Shown here in pieces: positions 15,511-25,363 of a stretch of 34,229 nucleotides of DNA. Position 1 is the first letter of the stretch, and the number at the start of each line of letters is the position of its first letter. The translations under genes were made by a program, and so were the position numbers. The notes under the pieces were generated by a model, which was given only the letters and a program-made list of their open reading frames with translations, did not search any database and was not told the origin of the DNA. The DNA comes from Lachnospiraceae bacterium (GTDB taxonomy: Bacteria; Bacillota; Clostridia; Lachnospirales; Lachnospiraceae), in the NCBI GenBank assembly GCA_024690885.1, contig JAILOI010000096.1, positions 1-34,229 of the forward strand. Direction: 5' to 3'.

Positions 15511-17184
15511 ATGAAACAACAGTGGTGGCACGACAAAGTCGTGTATCAGATTTATCCGAAAAGCTTCTGTGATACCACCGGAAGCGGCATCGGAGACTTG
15601 AATGGAATTACGAAACACCTGGATTATTTACAGGATTTGGGGGTGGATATCATCTGGTTATCCCCTTGTTATCCGTCTCCCATGGCGGACCAGGGATACG
15701 ATATTTCAGACTATCGGAATATCCATCCGGATTTTGGTACCTTGGAGGATTTTGATCGCCTGGTGGCAGAGGCCAAGGCACGCAATATTGGAATCATTAT
15801 GGATTTGGTGGCCAATCATTGCTCGGATGAGCATCCATGGTTTCAGGCGGCGATGAAGGATCCCTACGGGGAATACGGCAAGTACTTCTATCTGGAAGAG
15901 GGAATGGATGGTGGTGCGCCGAACAACTGGCGGTCTTATTTTGGAGGCAGTGCCTGGGAGAAGGTTCCGGCGACGGACAACCTTTATTACTTACATATGT
16001 TTCACAAAAAGCAGCCGGATTTGAATTGGGAGAATCCCAAGGTGCGCCGGGAAATCTACGATCTGGTGAATTTCTGGTTTGATCGTGGCGTGGTTGGATT
16101 TCGTATTGACGCGATTACGGATATTAAGAAGCCTAAGACCTTGCGGGGACGTAACTATCCGCCGGACCGGGAGGATGGGATGGTTTTCTGCAAGCGTATG
16201 CTTCAAGATGCCCATGGCATCGGGGAGTTTTTGACGGAACTGAAGGAAGAATGTTTCCTGCCGCATCAGGCGTTTACCGTAGGAGAAGTCAGTGGACAAC
16301 GGGAAGAGGAAACCGCAGATTACGTGGGAGTGGACGGCTACTTTAGCAGTATGTTCGACTTCGAAGTGGTGTCCGAGGAGTCCAAAGACGGAGGAGAATG
16401 GTACAAGAAGAAGTTCATTACCCCGTCCATGTATCGGCGTGCGATGGAACGAACCCAGAAGCGGATGGAACCCATCGGTTTGATTTCTACGGTGTTGGAG
16501 AATCACGACGTTCCGCGGATTGTAAATCGGATGCTGCGGGATGAGGATCGCTGTGATGCCGCCAAGAAGGCGTTGGCGGTGCTGTATTTGTTCCAGAAGG
16601 GGATTCCCTTTATTTACCAGGGGCAGGAGATTGGTATGGAGAACACCTACAATCCGGATGTTTTTTCCATGCAGGACGTATCCAGTCATGGCGAATACCG
16701 GGCGGCCATCGATGCCGGTGTGTCGGAGGCGGATGCGGTGGCAATCGTCAATCGCTACTCCAGAGACAATGCCAGAACACCCTTCCAGTGGGACGATTCC
16801 CCACAGGCGGGATTTACCACCGGGACGCCGTGGCTTGCGGTCAATCCCAATTATAAAACCATCAATGCAGCCGCAGAAGTGGGACGGGAGGATAGTGTGT
16901 ATGCCTTCTACAAAGCGGCAATTGCGCTACGCAAGGATGCAACATATCACGATACGATGGTGTATGGAAGATTTGATCCCATTGCCTGTGCGGATGAATC
17001 GGTGATTGCCTATGCCAGAGTGGATGGGAACAGACGAATCGTTGTAGTTTGCAACCTGCAGTCTAAGACGACAAGCATTCCAATATATGGAAGCAAAGTA
17101 TTATTGAACAATTATGACCACTTGCAGAGGGAGGCAGATTCCATGGAACTTCTGCCATTCCAGGCAGTGGTTTTGAAGGACTAA
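15511..17184 (+). CDS. GH13 alpha-glucosidase (oligo-1,6-glucosidase subfamily type)
   Basis: Cytosolic glycoside hydrolase that releases glucose from short alpha-glucosides. It has 557 residues with the GH13 barrel signatures: WWHDKVVYQIYPKSF start, DLVANHCSDEHPWF, nucleophile Asp200 in GFRIDAIT, acid/base Glu259 in VGEVSG, and Asp333 in ENHDVPR. The residue after the nucleophile is Ala201. In this subfamily Val there goes with alpha-1,6 linkages and small residues with alpha-1,4, so maltose-type substrates are plausible; this is inference. There is no signal peptide. It starts a run of closely spaced genes and is only 15 nt from addB. Trehalose-6-phosphate hydrolase and dextran glucosidase are alternative members. 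Confidence 0.9.
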   Translation: MKQQWWHDKVVYQIYPKSFCDTTGSGIGDLNGITKHLDYLQDLGVDIIWLSPCYPSPMADQGYDISDYRNIHPDFGTLEDFDRLVAEAKARNIGIIMDLVANHCSDEHPWFQAAMKDPYGEYGKYFYLEEGMDGGAPNNWRSYFGGSAWEKVPATDNLYYLHMFHKKQPDLNWENPKVRREIYDLVNFWFDRGVVGFRIDAITDIKKPKTLRGRNYPPDREDGMVFCKRMLQDAHGIGEFLTELKEECFLPHQAFTVGEVSGQREEETADYVGVDGYFSSMFDFEVVSEESKDGGEWYKKKFITPSMYRRAMERTQKRMEPIGLISTVLENHDVPRIVNRMLRDEDRCDAAKKALAVLYLFQKGIPFIYQGQEIGMENTYNPDVFSMQDVSSHGEYRAAIDAGVSEADAVAIVNRYSRDNARTPFQWDDSPQAGFTTGTPWLAVNPNYKTINAAAEVGREDSVYAFYKAAIALRKDATYHDTMVYGRFDPIACADESVIAYARVDGNRRIVVVCNLQSKTTSIPIYGSKVLLNNYDHLQREADSMELLPFQAVVLKD

Positions 17185-17199
17185 TGCAAAGGGGAACAC

Positions 17200-20100
17200 A
17201 TGTCATTGCAATTTATTACCGGTAGCAGTGGAAGCGGGAAGTCCACCTACCTTTACCAACAGATGATTGAGGAATCCATCGCGGATCCGGGACGATTTTT
17301 CTTAGTGATTGTTCCGGAGCAGTTTACCATGTCCACCCAGCGACAGTTGGTGGAGCTGCATCCGAGACACGGTTTGATGAACGTGGAGATTTTATCTTTT
17401 GAACGCTTGGCCTACCGTGTATTTGATGAGCTTGGAATCTCGACGGCATCGGTGCTGGAAGAGACCGGTAAGAATCTGGTGGTACGACGTGTGGCGCGAA
17501 AGCTGGCGGATGAGCTGCCGACCCTTGGTCATAATATGAACAAGAAGGGATTTGTGTCCCAGGTGAAGTCGCTGATTTCCGAGTTGTCCCAGTATCATAT
17601 CGGTTGTGAAGAATTCGAGGAAATGATTGCAACCCCCGGCATGTCCAAAAGCTTCTACCAGAAGGGCCGGGATTTGCTGCGACTGTATCAGGGATTTCTT
17701 GACTTCATTGATGGGAGTTATATTACGTCGGAGCAGTTGTTGGAGCTTCTGATGGATCACGTGGAGGAGTCGTTGTTTGTCCGGGATTCCATCCTGGTGT
17801 TGGACGGATTTACCGGTTTTACTCCGGTTCAGCAGCAGTTATTGTTGCGCCTGTTTCCACTGACGGCAGAGATTCGTTGCGCCATCACCATCGATCCGGC
17901 GGAGGCGCTGCTGTCGAAACCTGCAGAAGAGGAACTGTTTGCCATGAGTAAAAAGATGGCAGCTTCCCTTGTGAAGATGGCACAGATGACCGGTGTAGAT
18001 GTCTTAGATCCGGTGGTTCTAGCCATGGATGAGACATCCAGATATCCGACGGATCATGCCCTAAAGCATCTAGAAGCCAATCTGTTTCGTGTGGAGAAGA
18101 CGCAGCGTGAGGATGCTTCAGGCATTCATCTGGTGCGTGCGATGGATCCCAAGGAGGAGTTGGCCTATGCGGCAGCCACAATCCAACAACTGTTGCGCAA
18201 GGAGGATGTGGCCTATCGATATCAGGATTTTGCCCTGGTGTGTGCCAGGATGGAGGACTACAGTCCCTATATCGATGATATTTTCCGGGATTATGAAATT
18301 CCCCTGTTTAAGGATGAGAAAGCTGTGATCCAGCTACAGCCTGCCATCGAGTTTGTGCGCAGTGCCATTCACGTGGTGACGGACCGCTTTTCTTATGATG
18401 CCATGTTGCACTTTTTCCGTTGCGGATTGACGGGGCTTACCTCTGAAGAAATCGATCAGATGGATAACTACCTCTATCAGTCCGGTATCCGTGGGAAGAA
18501 TAAGTGGATGCATCCCTTTATGGTTTGCCCCCATGGATTTGATGGAGAAGCGTTGGTGGTCATCAATGACATGCGAAGCTTCATTATGGAGAAGGCAGGT
18601 GGTTTTTTTGATGCATTTGCCAAGAAGCAGATGGACGTACGGAGTCGGGCAACGGCATTGTACGAGTTGCTGGTGGCCTTCGATGTGGAAACACAGCTCC
18701 ATGATTTTGCGTCTGATTATGAAGCGGCAGGGGATGAGAAAAAGGCCAGAGAATACCAGGATATCTATGGTATCGTGATTGGTATTCTCGATAAGATGGT
18801 GGCACTGATGGGGGAGGAAGTCCTCGATGCCGGTCAGTTTTTGGAACTGTTTGAGTCCGGTGTGGAGACTGCCCGCATCGGTATGATTCCGCCGGATTCC
18901 GACAGCGTGGTATTCGGTGATATGGAGCGTACCCGACTACAGGATATCAAGGTATTATTCCTGCTGGGTGCAAACGAGGGCGCTATTCCGAAGGCGGTGT
19001 CGGGTGGAAATATGTTCTCCCAAAGTGAACGCCTGTTACTGAAGGAAGCTTCCTATGAACTGGCACCGACGGACCAGGAGAAGGCGTTCATGCAGCGATT
19101 TTATCTATACTTGACCTTGACCAAGCCCAAGGATGCTTTGTACGTCAGCTACGCCAAAATTTCCAACAATGGAGAGAGCTTGCAGAAGTCCTATCTGATT
19201 TCGGTGTTGACGGAACTTTTTCCGAAGTTGCACCCGGTGGATGCCAAGGCGGACCAGCGAATCTGGCGGGAAGCCAAGTCTCTGGCCAAGGATTACTGCA
19301 TCGATTTGATGCGCCGGTTTGTTGCCCGGGAGGAATTAACCGAAGCACAAATCCGGGAGATGGATGCCTTATTTTGCGTCTTTTATCTGGGAGAAGAGGA
19401 AGAGATGCAGCAGATTTTGGATGGCATTTTCTATCACCATGAGAATGAGAAAATCTCCGCCGGCGTAATGAAGGCCTTATCCAACGGACGCATCCAGGGA
19501 AGTGTTTCGCGTCTGGAAACCTATGCCGGTTGTGCCTACCGGTATTTCCTTCAATACTTGCTGGGACTGTCGGAACGGCGTGAGCATGCCTTCGAGGCAG
19601 TGGATATGGGCAGTCTCTACCACGATGCCTTGGAAAAGTACGAGCGTGGGGTAGCGGAAGCCGGAGAGGACTGGCAGACGATTACGCCGGAGCGTTCCAA
19701 GGAAATCCTGCAGGAGAGTATTGCCAGGGCATACGAAGAGATGGAGAAGGTGGAATCCTTTGACAGCGCCAGAGAAAACTATATTCGCACCCATATGGAG
19801 CAGACCTTGGAACGGACGGTTTGGGCACTGACCAAGCAGGTGCGTCAGGGTAGTTTTACCCCACGTTCCTTCGAACTTCCCTTAGGGGAGCTGGCGGAGG
19901 GCGGCAAGCTGGTGTATCCACTGGAGAATACCATGGAGTTGCAGCTCAACGGTGTGATTGACCGTATTGATGATTTTACGGTGGATGATACCTTGTATGT
20001 GAAGGTGATTGATTATAAGTCGTCGGCCAAGGATATTCGACCGGGGGACTTGTACTATGGGTTACAGATTCAGCTGATTTTCTATCTCAATGCAGTGATG

Positions 20101-20616
20101 GAAGCGAAGGCGAAGCAGAACACCAAGGTGGCACCGGCGGCGGTGCTGTATTATCACATCGACGACCCGCTGATTCCCACCTCTTACGGGGTGGCGGACG
20201 AACCACTGGAACAAAGCATCTTAGAAGAGTTGAAGGTCAAGGGCTTAGTCAATGATAACGCAGTGGTCCTGGAAGCCTTGGATCAGGAGATTTATGCCAC
20301 AAAGAAATCCAGTGTGATTCCGGTGGAATTGAAAAAGGACAACACCACCAACGCCCGGAGCAAAGTGGCATCGGAGGAAGAATTCGGATTGCTTTGCCGG
20401 TACGTGCAGAAGAAGGTGGTGGATATCGGTAATGCCATCGCCCGGGGCGAAATCGCGGCCGAGCCGTATGCACGGAAGGATCGCAATGGTTGTACGTACT
20501 GTGAGTATCACAGTATCTGCGGCTTTGATGCGCGGATGGAAGGCTTCTCCTATCGAAGACTGGGAGAGTTAAAGGCCGATGAGGCTTATGCACGGATGAA
20601 AGAGGAATTGGATTGA
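17200..20616 (+). CDS. addB: ATP-dependent helicase/deoxyribonuclease subunit B
   Basis: With AddA forms the Firmicute equivalent of RecBCD, resecting double-strand breaks and recognising Chi. The 1138-residue protein has an N-terminal Walker A (GSSGSGKS, 8-15), a degenerate helicase-like middle, and a C-terminal RecB-type nuclease domain with IDYKSS (Asp938, Lys940). Four cysteines, Cys778, Cys1098, Cys1101 and Cys1107, flank the nuclease. Their spacing (320, 3, 6) is the same as that of the Fe-S cluster ligands known for B. subtilis AddB. Its stop codon overlaps the addA start (TGATG). Confidence 0.97.
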   Translation: MSLQFITGSSGSGKSTYLYQQMIEESIADPGRFFLVIVPEQFTMSTQRQLVELHPRHGLMNVEILSFERLAYRVFDELGISTASVLEETGKNLVVRRVARKLADELPTLGHNMNKKGFVSQVKSLISELSQYHIGCEEFEEMIATPGMSKSFYQKGRDLLRLYQGFLDFIDGSYITSEQLLELLMDHVEESLFVRDSILVLDGFTGFTPVQQQLLLRLFPLTAEIRCAITIDPAEALLSKPAEEELFAMSKKMAASLVKMAQMTGVDVLDPVVLAMDETSRYPTDHALKHLEANLFRVEKTQREDASGIHLVRAMDPKEELAYAAATIQQLLRKEDVAYRYQDFALVCARMEDYSPYIDDIFRDYEIPLFKDEKAVIQLQPAIEFVRSAIHVVTDRFSYDAMLHFFRCGLTGLTSEEIDQMDNYLYQSGIRGKNKWMHPFMVCPHGFDGEALVVINDMRSFIMEKAGGFFDAFAKKQMDVRSRATALYELLVAFDVETQLHDFASDYEAAGDEKKAREYQDIYGIVIGILDKMVALMGEEVLDAGQFLELFESGVETARIGMIPPDSDSVVFGDMERTRLQDIKVLFLLGANEGAIPKAVSGGNMFSQSERLLLKEASYELAPTDQEKAFMQRFYLYLTLTKPKDALYVSYAKISNNGESLQKSYLISVLTELFPKLHPVDAKADQRIWREAKSLAKDYCIDLMRRFVAREELTEAQIREMDALFCVFYLGEEEEMQQILDGIFYHHENEKISAGVMKALSNGRIQGSVSRLETYAGCAYRYFLQYLLGLSERREHAFEAVDMGSLYHDALEKYERGVAEAGEDWQTITPERSKEILQESIARAYEEMEKVESFDSARENYIRTHMEQTLERTVWALTKQVRQGSFTPRSFELPLGELAEGGKLVYPLENTMELQLNGVIDRIDDFTVDDTLYVKVIDYKSSAKDIRPGDLYYGLQIQLIFYLNAVMEAKAKQNTKVAPAAVLYYHIDDPLIPTSYGVADEPLEQSILEELKVKGLVNDNAVVLEALDQEIYATKKSSVIPVELKKDNTTNARSKVASEEEFGLLCRYVQKKVVDIGNAIARGEIAAEPYARKDRNGCTYCEYHSICGFDARMEGFSYRRLGELKADEAYARMKEELD

Positions 20617-23600
20617 TGGAGTGGACGAAACATCAACAACAGGTTATACAACTACATCAAAGAGATTTGCTGGTATCGGCAGCGGCCGGTTCCGGTAAGA
20701 CGGCGGTCTTGGTGGAGCGAATCATTCAGATGATTCTCGATGAAGCAAACCCGGTGGATATCGATCGGATTCTGGTGGTGACCTTTACGAGAGCGGCAGC
20801 CAAGGAGATGAAGGAGCGTATCTTCGAAGCCATTCAGAAGGCAGTGAAGGCGCATCCCGACAATCATCATCTGCTGCGACAGATGACCTTGATTCACAAC
20901 GCCCAGATTTCCACCATCGATAGCTTCTGTAGTTCTCTGGTTCGTCAGCATTTCGGTGAGATTGATCTGGATCCGGATTATCGGATGGCGGATACGGGGG
21001 AGCTGGAACTTCTGATGAGCGGTGTCTGGGATGAGGTATTGGAAGCCAACTATGAAGTGGCAAGCACGGAATTTCTGCATCTGGTGAATTGCTATGCCAA
21101 GAGAGACCGGGACGATCAATTGGTGGAAGCCATGCGTCACATCTATCTGATGTCCCAGGCCTATCCGTGGCCGAGCGAGTGGCTGGCTCACTTATTGGAT
21201 CCCTATCAGGTGGATTCGTTGGAAGCATTGGAAGCTTCTTCCTGGATGCAGCAGTGGCGAACCAATTTGGCAGAGGAGCTGGGACGGTTACAGCAAGAGG
21301 CCGAGGCGTTGCTTCGGGATTTACGGGAAGTAGCAGGAGACGATGTCCATCCCTACGAGGATGCTTTGCAAGGGGATTTACGCATCATCGATCATCTGTC
21401 TCAGGCAACAACTGCAACCGAGCTGGTGGAACAGATTGGAACCATGCCGGAGTTTACCAGACTCTCCACCAAGAAATTTGAGAAGCAGGACCCCGAGGAG
21501 CGGGAAGCCTGTAAGTTGCGTCGCAATCGTATAAAGGATGGGATTACCCATCTTATCGAAGCTTTTGGCGGGAAGACATCGGAATCCATCCTTCTGGAGA
21601 TGCAGGATTTGCGTGGCATTGTAACGGAGATGATTCGCTTAATTAATCAGTTTGATGCAGCGTTTACCGCAAAGAAACGCAGCCTGGGAATTCTGGACTT
21701 TTCCGATATTGAGCACTGCGCATTGGACATCCTGGTGGATGCCACCACCAAGGAACTGCGTCCGGTGGCCAAGGAGTTGGCTGCCTACTACGAGGAAGTC
21801 ATGGTGGATGAGTATCAGGACAGTAACCACCTGCAGGAGACCATCCTCTACAGTATTTCCAAGGACTGCCTGGGGGCTCACAATTACTTTATGGTGGGCG
21901 ATGTGAAGCAGAGCATCTATCGATTTCGTCAGGCGGAACCCCAGATTTTTAACGGCAAGTATCATGCCTTCTCTCCGACGGAAAGTGAGCAGCAGCGCAT
22001 TGATCTGGACCAGAATTTCCGAAGCCGTAACAACATCATTGAGACGGTCAATGATGTATTTCGTTATATTATGAAGCCGGATATGGGTGGCGTGGATTAT
22101 GATGATGCCGCCTCCCTGAAACTCGGGGCTTCCTATCCGGAGAGTACCTCGGATTTATCTACGGAGGTGCAGATTGTGATCAAGGACGATCCGCTGTTTG
22201 CAGAAGAGGAGCTCAGCGGGGAAGAGGCAGAGTTTGTCTTCATCGCCCAGCATATCAATGCCTGGATGCAAGCGGGGATGGAAGTCTACGACAAGAAATT
22301 AAACGCCATGCGTCCGCTGCAGTATCGGGATGTGGCCGTTTTGCGGCGTGGTTTATCTGGTGGTGTGGGCGAGCGATTGGTGGAGATTTTGGATGCCTAT
22401 CGCATTCCCGCACATCTGGAAAGCAGCACCGGATACTTTAACACCCTCGAGGTGGAAGTGATTCTATCCTTCCTAAGAATTCTGGATAATCCAAGACAAG
22501 AAGTTCCTCTGGTTTCCGTGCTTCGTTCTCCGATGGTGGGACTATGTGATGAGGACTTGGCCAATATTCGGGTGGAATTTCCCAAAGTCGCATTCCAGGA
22601 AGCGGTGGCGGCATATACGGAGGCTCATCCCGAACATGCAGCTTTACAGAAATTCTCCCGGCTTTATGAGTATTTGCGGGGGCTGACGGTGGATACTCCA
22701 ATCCATCGCATCATTCAGATTCTCTATGAGAAAAGCGGTTACCTGCGTTATGTACAGGCGCTGCCATCCGGTGCTACCCGACGGGCCAACCTGGAGAAGC
22801 TGGTGGATATGGCGATTTCCTATGAGGCCACCAGTTTCCAGGGACTGTTTCACTTCGTAAACTACATTGAGAAGTTGAAAAAGTACCAGGTGGATTTTGG
22901 CGAAGCGGATCTCGTCAGTGACGAAGACAACGCGGTGCGGGTGATGACCATCCATAAAAGCAAGGGCTTGGAGTTTCCGGTGGTGATTCTAAGTGGTGCC
23001 ACCAAGCAGTTTAACACCTCGGATCTGAAGGGGGATGTGCTACTTCATGCCTCCATGGGTGTGGGATTGTATCACATCGATCCCCTGCGACGGGTGAAGG
23101 ATACGACCTTGTATCGGACGCTGTTGTCGGATACCATTGCCCTCGATAACCTAGGCGAGGAACTGCGGGTATTGTATGTTGCTCTCACCAGAGCCAAGGA
23201 AAAACTGATGATTACCGGTTGCATGAATCAGAAGGATTTGGAAAGCCTGACCCTAAAAGAAGTGGGAGCCGGGGAGTCCTTCTATGAGCGTAAGACGGCC
23301 AAGTGCTATCTGGAATGGATGTTGCCGGCCATCTTACACCATCCGGGCAAGTATCAGATTCAGACGGTGGAGAGCGCTCATCTAGTCAGTGGTGCGGTGG
23401 CCGGAGAATTGATGGATACCATTCTGCGGGAACAGTTGGTGGCACGAAGTGCCAATGCGGATTCGGATTACGTGACGGAAATTACCCGTGGATTTGTTCA
23501 TACCTATGGGCATCCGCGTCAGACGGGATGCAAGATCAAATACTCCGTATCGGAGTTAAAGCATCAGGCCATCGAGGAAGCCATGGCAGACGGATTGCTT

Positions 23601-24230
23601 CCGGAGCATGAAGAGAGCGAGAGCCAGCCGATGTTTGGAACGGATGTGATCAAACGGGTGGTTCCGGCCTTTATATCCGGGGAAGAAACGGACGGCGTGT
23701 ATATCGGTGCGTTGCGTGGTACAGCCATGCATCGTTATATGGAGTGCTTCGACTTCGTACGAGAGAATGCGGGGGAGAGCTATGAGGTCCAGCTGGACGA
23801 GATGGTTGCTTCCGGCAAGGTTACGAAGGAACAGGAGGCATTGTTACGTCCCGGTCAGCTGGTGAAGTTTTTGCAAAGTGATATTGCCGGACGGATGATG
23901 AGTGCTGCTGTTGCAGGGAACCTCTACAAGGAGCGTGCCTTCGTTATGGGAGATACGCCGGCTCACTTTTTTGCCAATGATGTTGGAAATCCATCAGATG
24001 AGCAGATGGTGTTGGTACAGGGAATTATCGATGTCTTTTTCAAAGAGGAAGACGGCATCGTATTATTGGATTATAAGACTGACCGTGTGGATAGCGGCGA
24101 AGAACTGGTGGTACGCTACAAGAGGCAGATGGAGCTGTATGCAGATGCCATTATGCGTACCCAGGGAATGCCGGTGAAGGAGATGTATCTGTATTCCTTT
24201 GCTTTGGGCGAAACGTTGTTGGTGGAATAG
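20616..24230 (+). CDS. addA: ATP-dependent helicase/nuclease subunit A
   Basis: UvrD-like 3'-5' helicase plus nuclease, partner of AddB. It has 1204 residues. Walker A is SAAAGSGKT (21-29), the DEYQD Walker B is at 398-402, and later helicase motifs include DVKQSIYRFRQAEP, TIHKSKGLEFPVV and VLYVALTRAKEK. The C-terminal nuclease motif is DYKTD (Asp1152-Asp1156). The ATG at 20616 overlaps the addB stop; an in-frame TTG one codon upstream is less likely. AGAGGAA lies inside the end of addB, so translation is coupled. Length and motifs are complete. Confidence 0.97.
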   Translation: MEWTKHQQQVIQLHQRDLLVSAAAGSGKTAVLVERIIQMILDEANPVDIDRILVVTFTRAAAKEMKERIFEAIQKAVKAHPDNHHLLRQMTLIHNAQISTIDSFCSSLVRQHFGEIDLDPDYRMADTGELELLMSGVWDEVLEANYEVASTEFLHLVNCYAKRDRDDQLVEAMRHIYLMSQAYPWPSEWLAHLLDPYQVDSLEALEASSWMQQWRTNLAEELGRLQQEAEALLRDLREVAGDDVHPYEDALQGDLRIIDHLSQATTATELVEQIGTMPEFTRLSTKKFEKQDPEEREACKLRRNRIKDGITHLIEAFGGKTSESILLEMQDLRGIVTEMIRLINQFDAAFTAKKRSLGILDFSDIEHCALDILVDATTKELRPVAKELAAYYEEVMVDEYQDSNHLQETILYSISKDCLGAHNYFMVGDVKQSIYRFRQAEPQIFNGKYHAFSPTESEQQRIDLDQNFRSRNNIIETVNDVFRYIMKPDMGGVDYDDAASLKLGASYPESTSDLSTEVQIVIKDDPLFAEEELSGEEAEFVFIAQHINAWMQAGMEVYDKKLNAMRPLQYRDVAVLRRGLSGGVGERLVEILDAYRIPAHLESSTGYFNTLEVEVILSFLRILDNPRQEVPLVSVLRSPMVGLCDEDLANIRVEFPKVAFQEAVAAYTEAHPEHAALQKFSRLYEYLRGLTVDTPIHRIIQILYEKSGYLRYVQALPSGATRRANLEKLVDMAISYEATSFQGLFHFVNYIEKLKKYQVDFGEADLVSDEDNAVRVMTIHKSKGLEFPVVILSGATKQFNTSDLKGDVLLHASMGVGLYHIDPLRRVKDTTLYRTLLSDTIALDNLGEELRVLYVALTRAKEKLMITGCMNQKDLESLTLKEVGAGESFYERKTAKCYLEWMLPAILHHPGKYQIQTVESAHLVSGAVAGELMDTILREQLVARSANADSDYVTEITRGFVHTYGHPRQTGCKIKYSVSELKHQAIEEAMADGLLPEHEESESQPMFGTDVIKRVVPAFISGEETDGVYIGALRGTAMHRYMECFDFVRENAGESYEVQLDEMVASGKVTKEQEALLRPGQLVKFLQSDIAGRMMSAAVAGNLYKERAFVMGDTPAHFFANDVGNPSDEQMVLVQGIIDVFFKEEDGIVLLDYKTDRVDSGEELVVRYKRQMELYADAIMRTQGMPVKEMYLYSFALGETLLVE

Positions 24231-24239
24231 GAGGTTGTG

Positions 24240-24743
24240 ATGAAGCTGGCAGATTCCGTATATATTGCAACGGGTGCAATTGTATGTGGAGATGTGGAGA
24301 TTGGCGAGGATGTTGGCGTATGGTATAACGCCGTGATTCGTGGCGATGAGTATCCCATCACCATCGGGGATCGCACCAATGTGCAGGATGGGGCCATCCT
24401 ACATGTGGGCAACGGACATCCGTGTCACGTGGGCTGTGATGTTACCATCGGTCATGGTGCAATTGTCCATGGTTGTACGGTGGGGGACGGCAGTTTGATT
24501 GGCATGGGGGCTACGATTTTAAATGGGGCCAACATCGGCAAAGGCTGTATCATAGCGGCCGGCGCTCTGGTGACGGAAGGCATGGACGTGCCGGACGGAA
24601 TGATGGTGATGGGTGTGCCGGGGAAGATTGTGCGTGCGGTTCCCAAAGAACAGCAGGAGTATATGAAACGAAATATTCAGCTATACGTGGAGGAGGCAAG
24701 GAAAAATCGCCTGCATCCACCGGTCATAGCGAAGGAGAGTTAG
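24240..24743 (+). CDS. Gamma-carbonic anhydrase-like left-handed beta-helix protein
   Basis: A 167-residue hexapeptide-repeat protein of the gamma-carbonic anhydrase superfamily (YrdA/PaaY/CaiE branch). Repeats such as IGEDVGVWYNAVIRGD, VTIGHGAIVHGC and VGDGSLIGMGATI run from about 10 to 115, followed by a C-terminal helix. His55, His72 and His77 are placed as the three zinc ligands between adjacent monomers of a trimer. Members include real carbonic anhydrases and acyltransferase-like or chaperone-like proteins, so activity is not certain. ATG at 24240 is preferred over the in-frame GTG just before it because TAGGAGG is then well spaced. It starts 10 nt after addA and abuts maf. Confidence 0.9.
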   Translation: MKLADSVYIATGAIVCGDVEIGEDVGVWYNAVIRGDEYPITIGDRTNVQDGAILHVGNGHPCHVGCDVTIGHGAIVHGCTVGDGSLIGMGATILNGANIGKGCIIAAGALVTEGMDVPDGMMVMGVPGKIVRAVPKEQQEYMKRNIQLYVEEARKNRLHPPVIAKES

Positions 24744-25340
24744 ATGATTGCGTTAACAAAAGACTTGGTGTTGGCTTCCGGCTCACCGAGACGGAAAGAA
24801 TTATTGGAACAGGTGGGACTGGCATTTACCATCGATGTGGCAGATGTGGATGAATCCATGGAGGAATTAGATCCGGGAAAACTGGTGGAGGCATTGTCCA
24901 AGAAAAAGGCGTTACATGTGTTAGAACGCCATATGGATGCCATGGTCTTAGGTGCAGATACGGTGGTGGCTTATGATGGCGAAATTCTCGGCAAGCCGGA
25001 GGACGAAGCGGATGCACTGGCGATGCTTAGTATGCTGGCCGGCCGGGAACATGAAGTTTATACCGGAGTGACGCTGGCATGGAGCGAGGATGGGGTTGGT
25101 AAAATCGATACCTTCCATGTGGTAACCAAGGTGTCCATGTACGATGTGCCTCGCGACTTACTGGAGGCATACATCGCCACCGGGGAGCCCATGGACAAGG
25201 CCGGTGCCTATGGCATCCAGGGCAAAGGCGCCGTATTGGTAAAAGGAATTGTTGGGGACTATAACAACGTGGTGGGACTTCCCATTGCAGAGGTGTTCCG
25301 GCACTTGGATGCACTTTCTCATCACAAGAGTTATACATAG
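24744..25340 (+). CDS. maf: Maf family nucleoside triphosphate pyrophosphatase
   Basis: House-cleaning pyrophosphatase that hydrolyses dTTP, UTP or modified nucleotides and is linked to septum control in Bacillus. The 198 residues carry the hallmark LASGSPRRKELLEQVG at the N-terminus, the middle motif VLGADTVVAYDGEILGKP, and PMDKAGAYGIQGKGA near the C-terminus. The ATG directly follows the TAG of the preceding gene with no gap, and GAAGGAG lies inside that gene. The next gene (AraC type) starts 23 nt later with no terminator. Confidence 0.96.
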   Translation: MIALTKDLVLASGSPRRKELLEQVGLAFTIDVADVDESMEELDPGKLVEALSKKKALHVLERHMDAMVLGADTVVAYDGEILGKPEDEADALAMLSMLAGREHEVYTGVTLAWSEDGVGKIDTFHVVTKVSMYDVPRDLLEAYIATGEPMDKAGAYGIQGKGAVLVKGIVGDYNNVVGLPIAEVFRHLDALSHHKSYT

Positions 25341-25363
25341 GGGTTTATTTAGGTTATAGAGAT

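Noticed and set aside
15991-16689. 232-codon minus-strand frame inside the alpha-glucosidase gene
   Set aside because: The plus-strand frame carries all GH13 catalytic motifs; the antisense frame shows no known domain or start signal.
20652-21191. 179-codon minus-strand frame inside addA
   Set aside because: It overlaps the conserved helicase motifs of addA and has no supporting signals.
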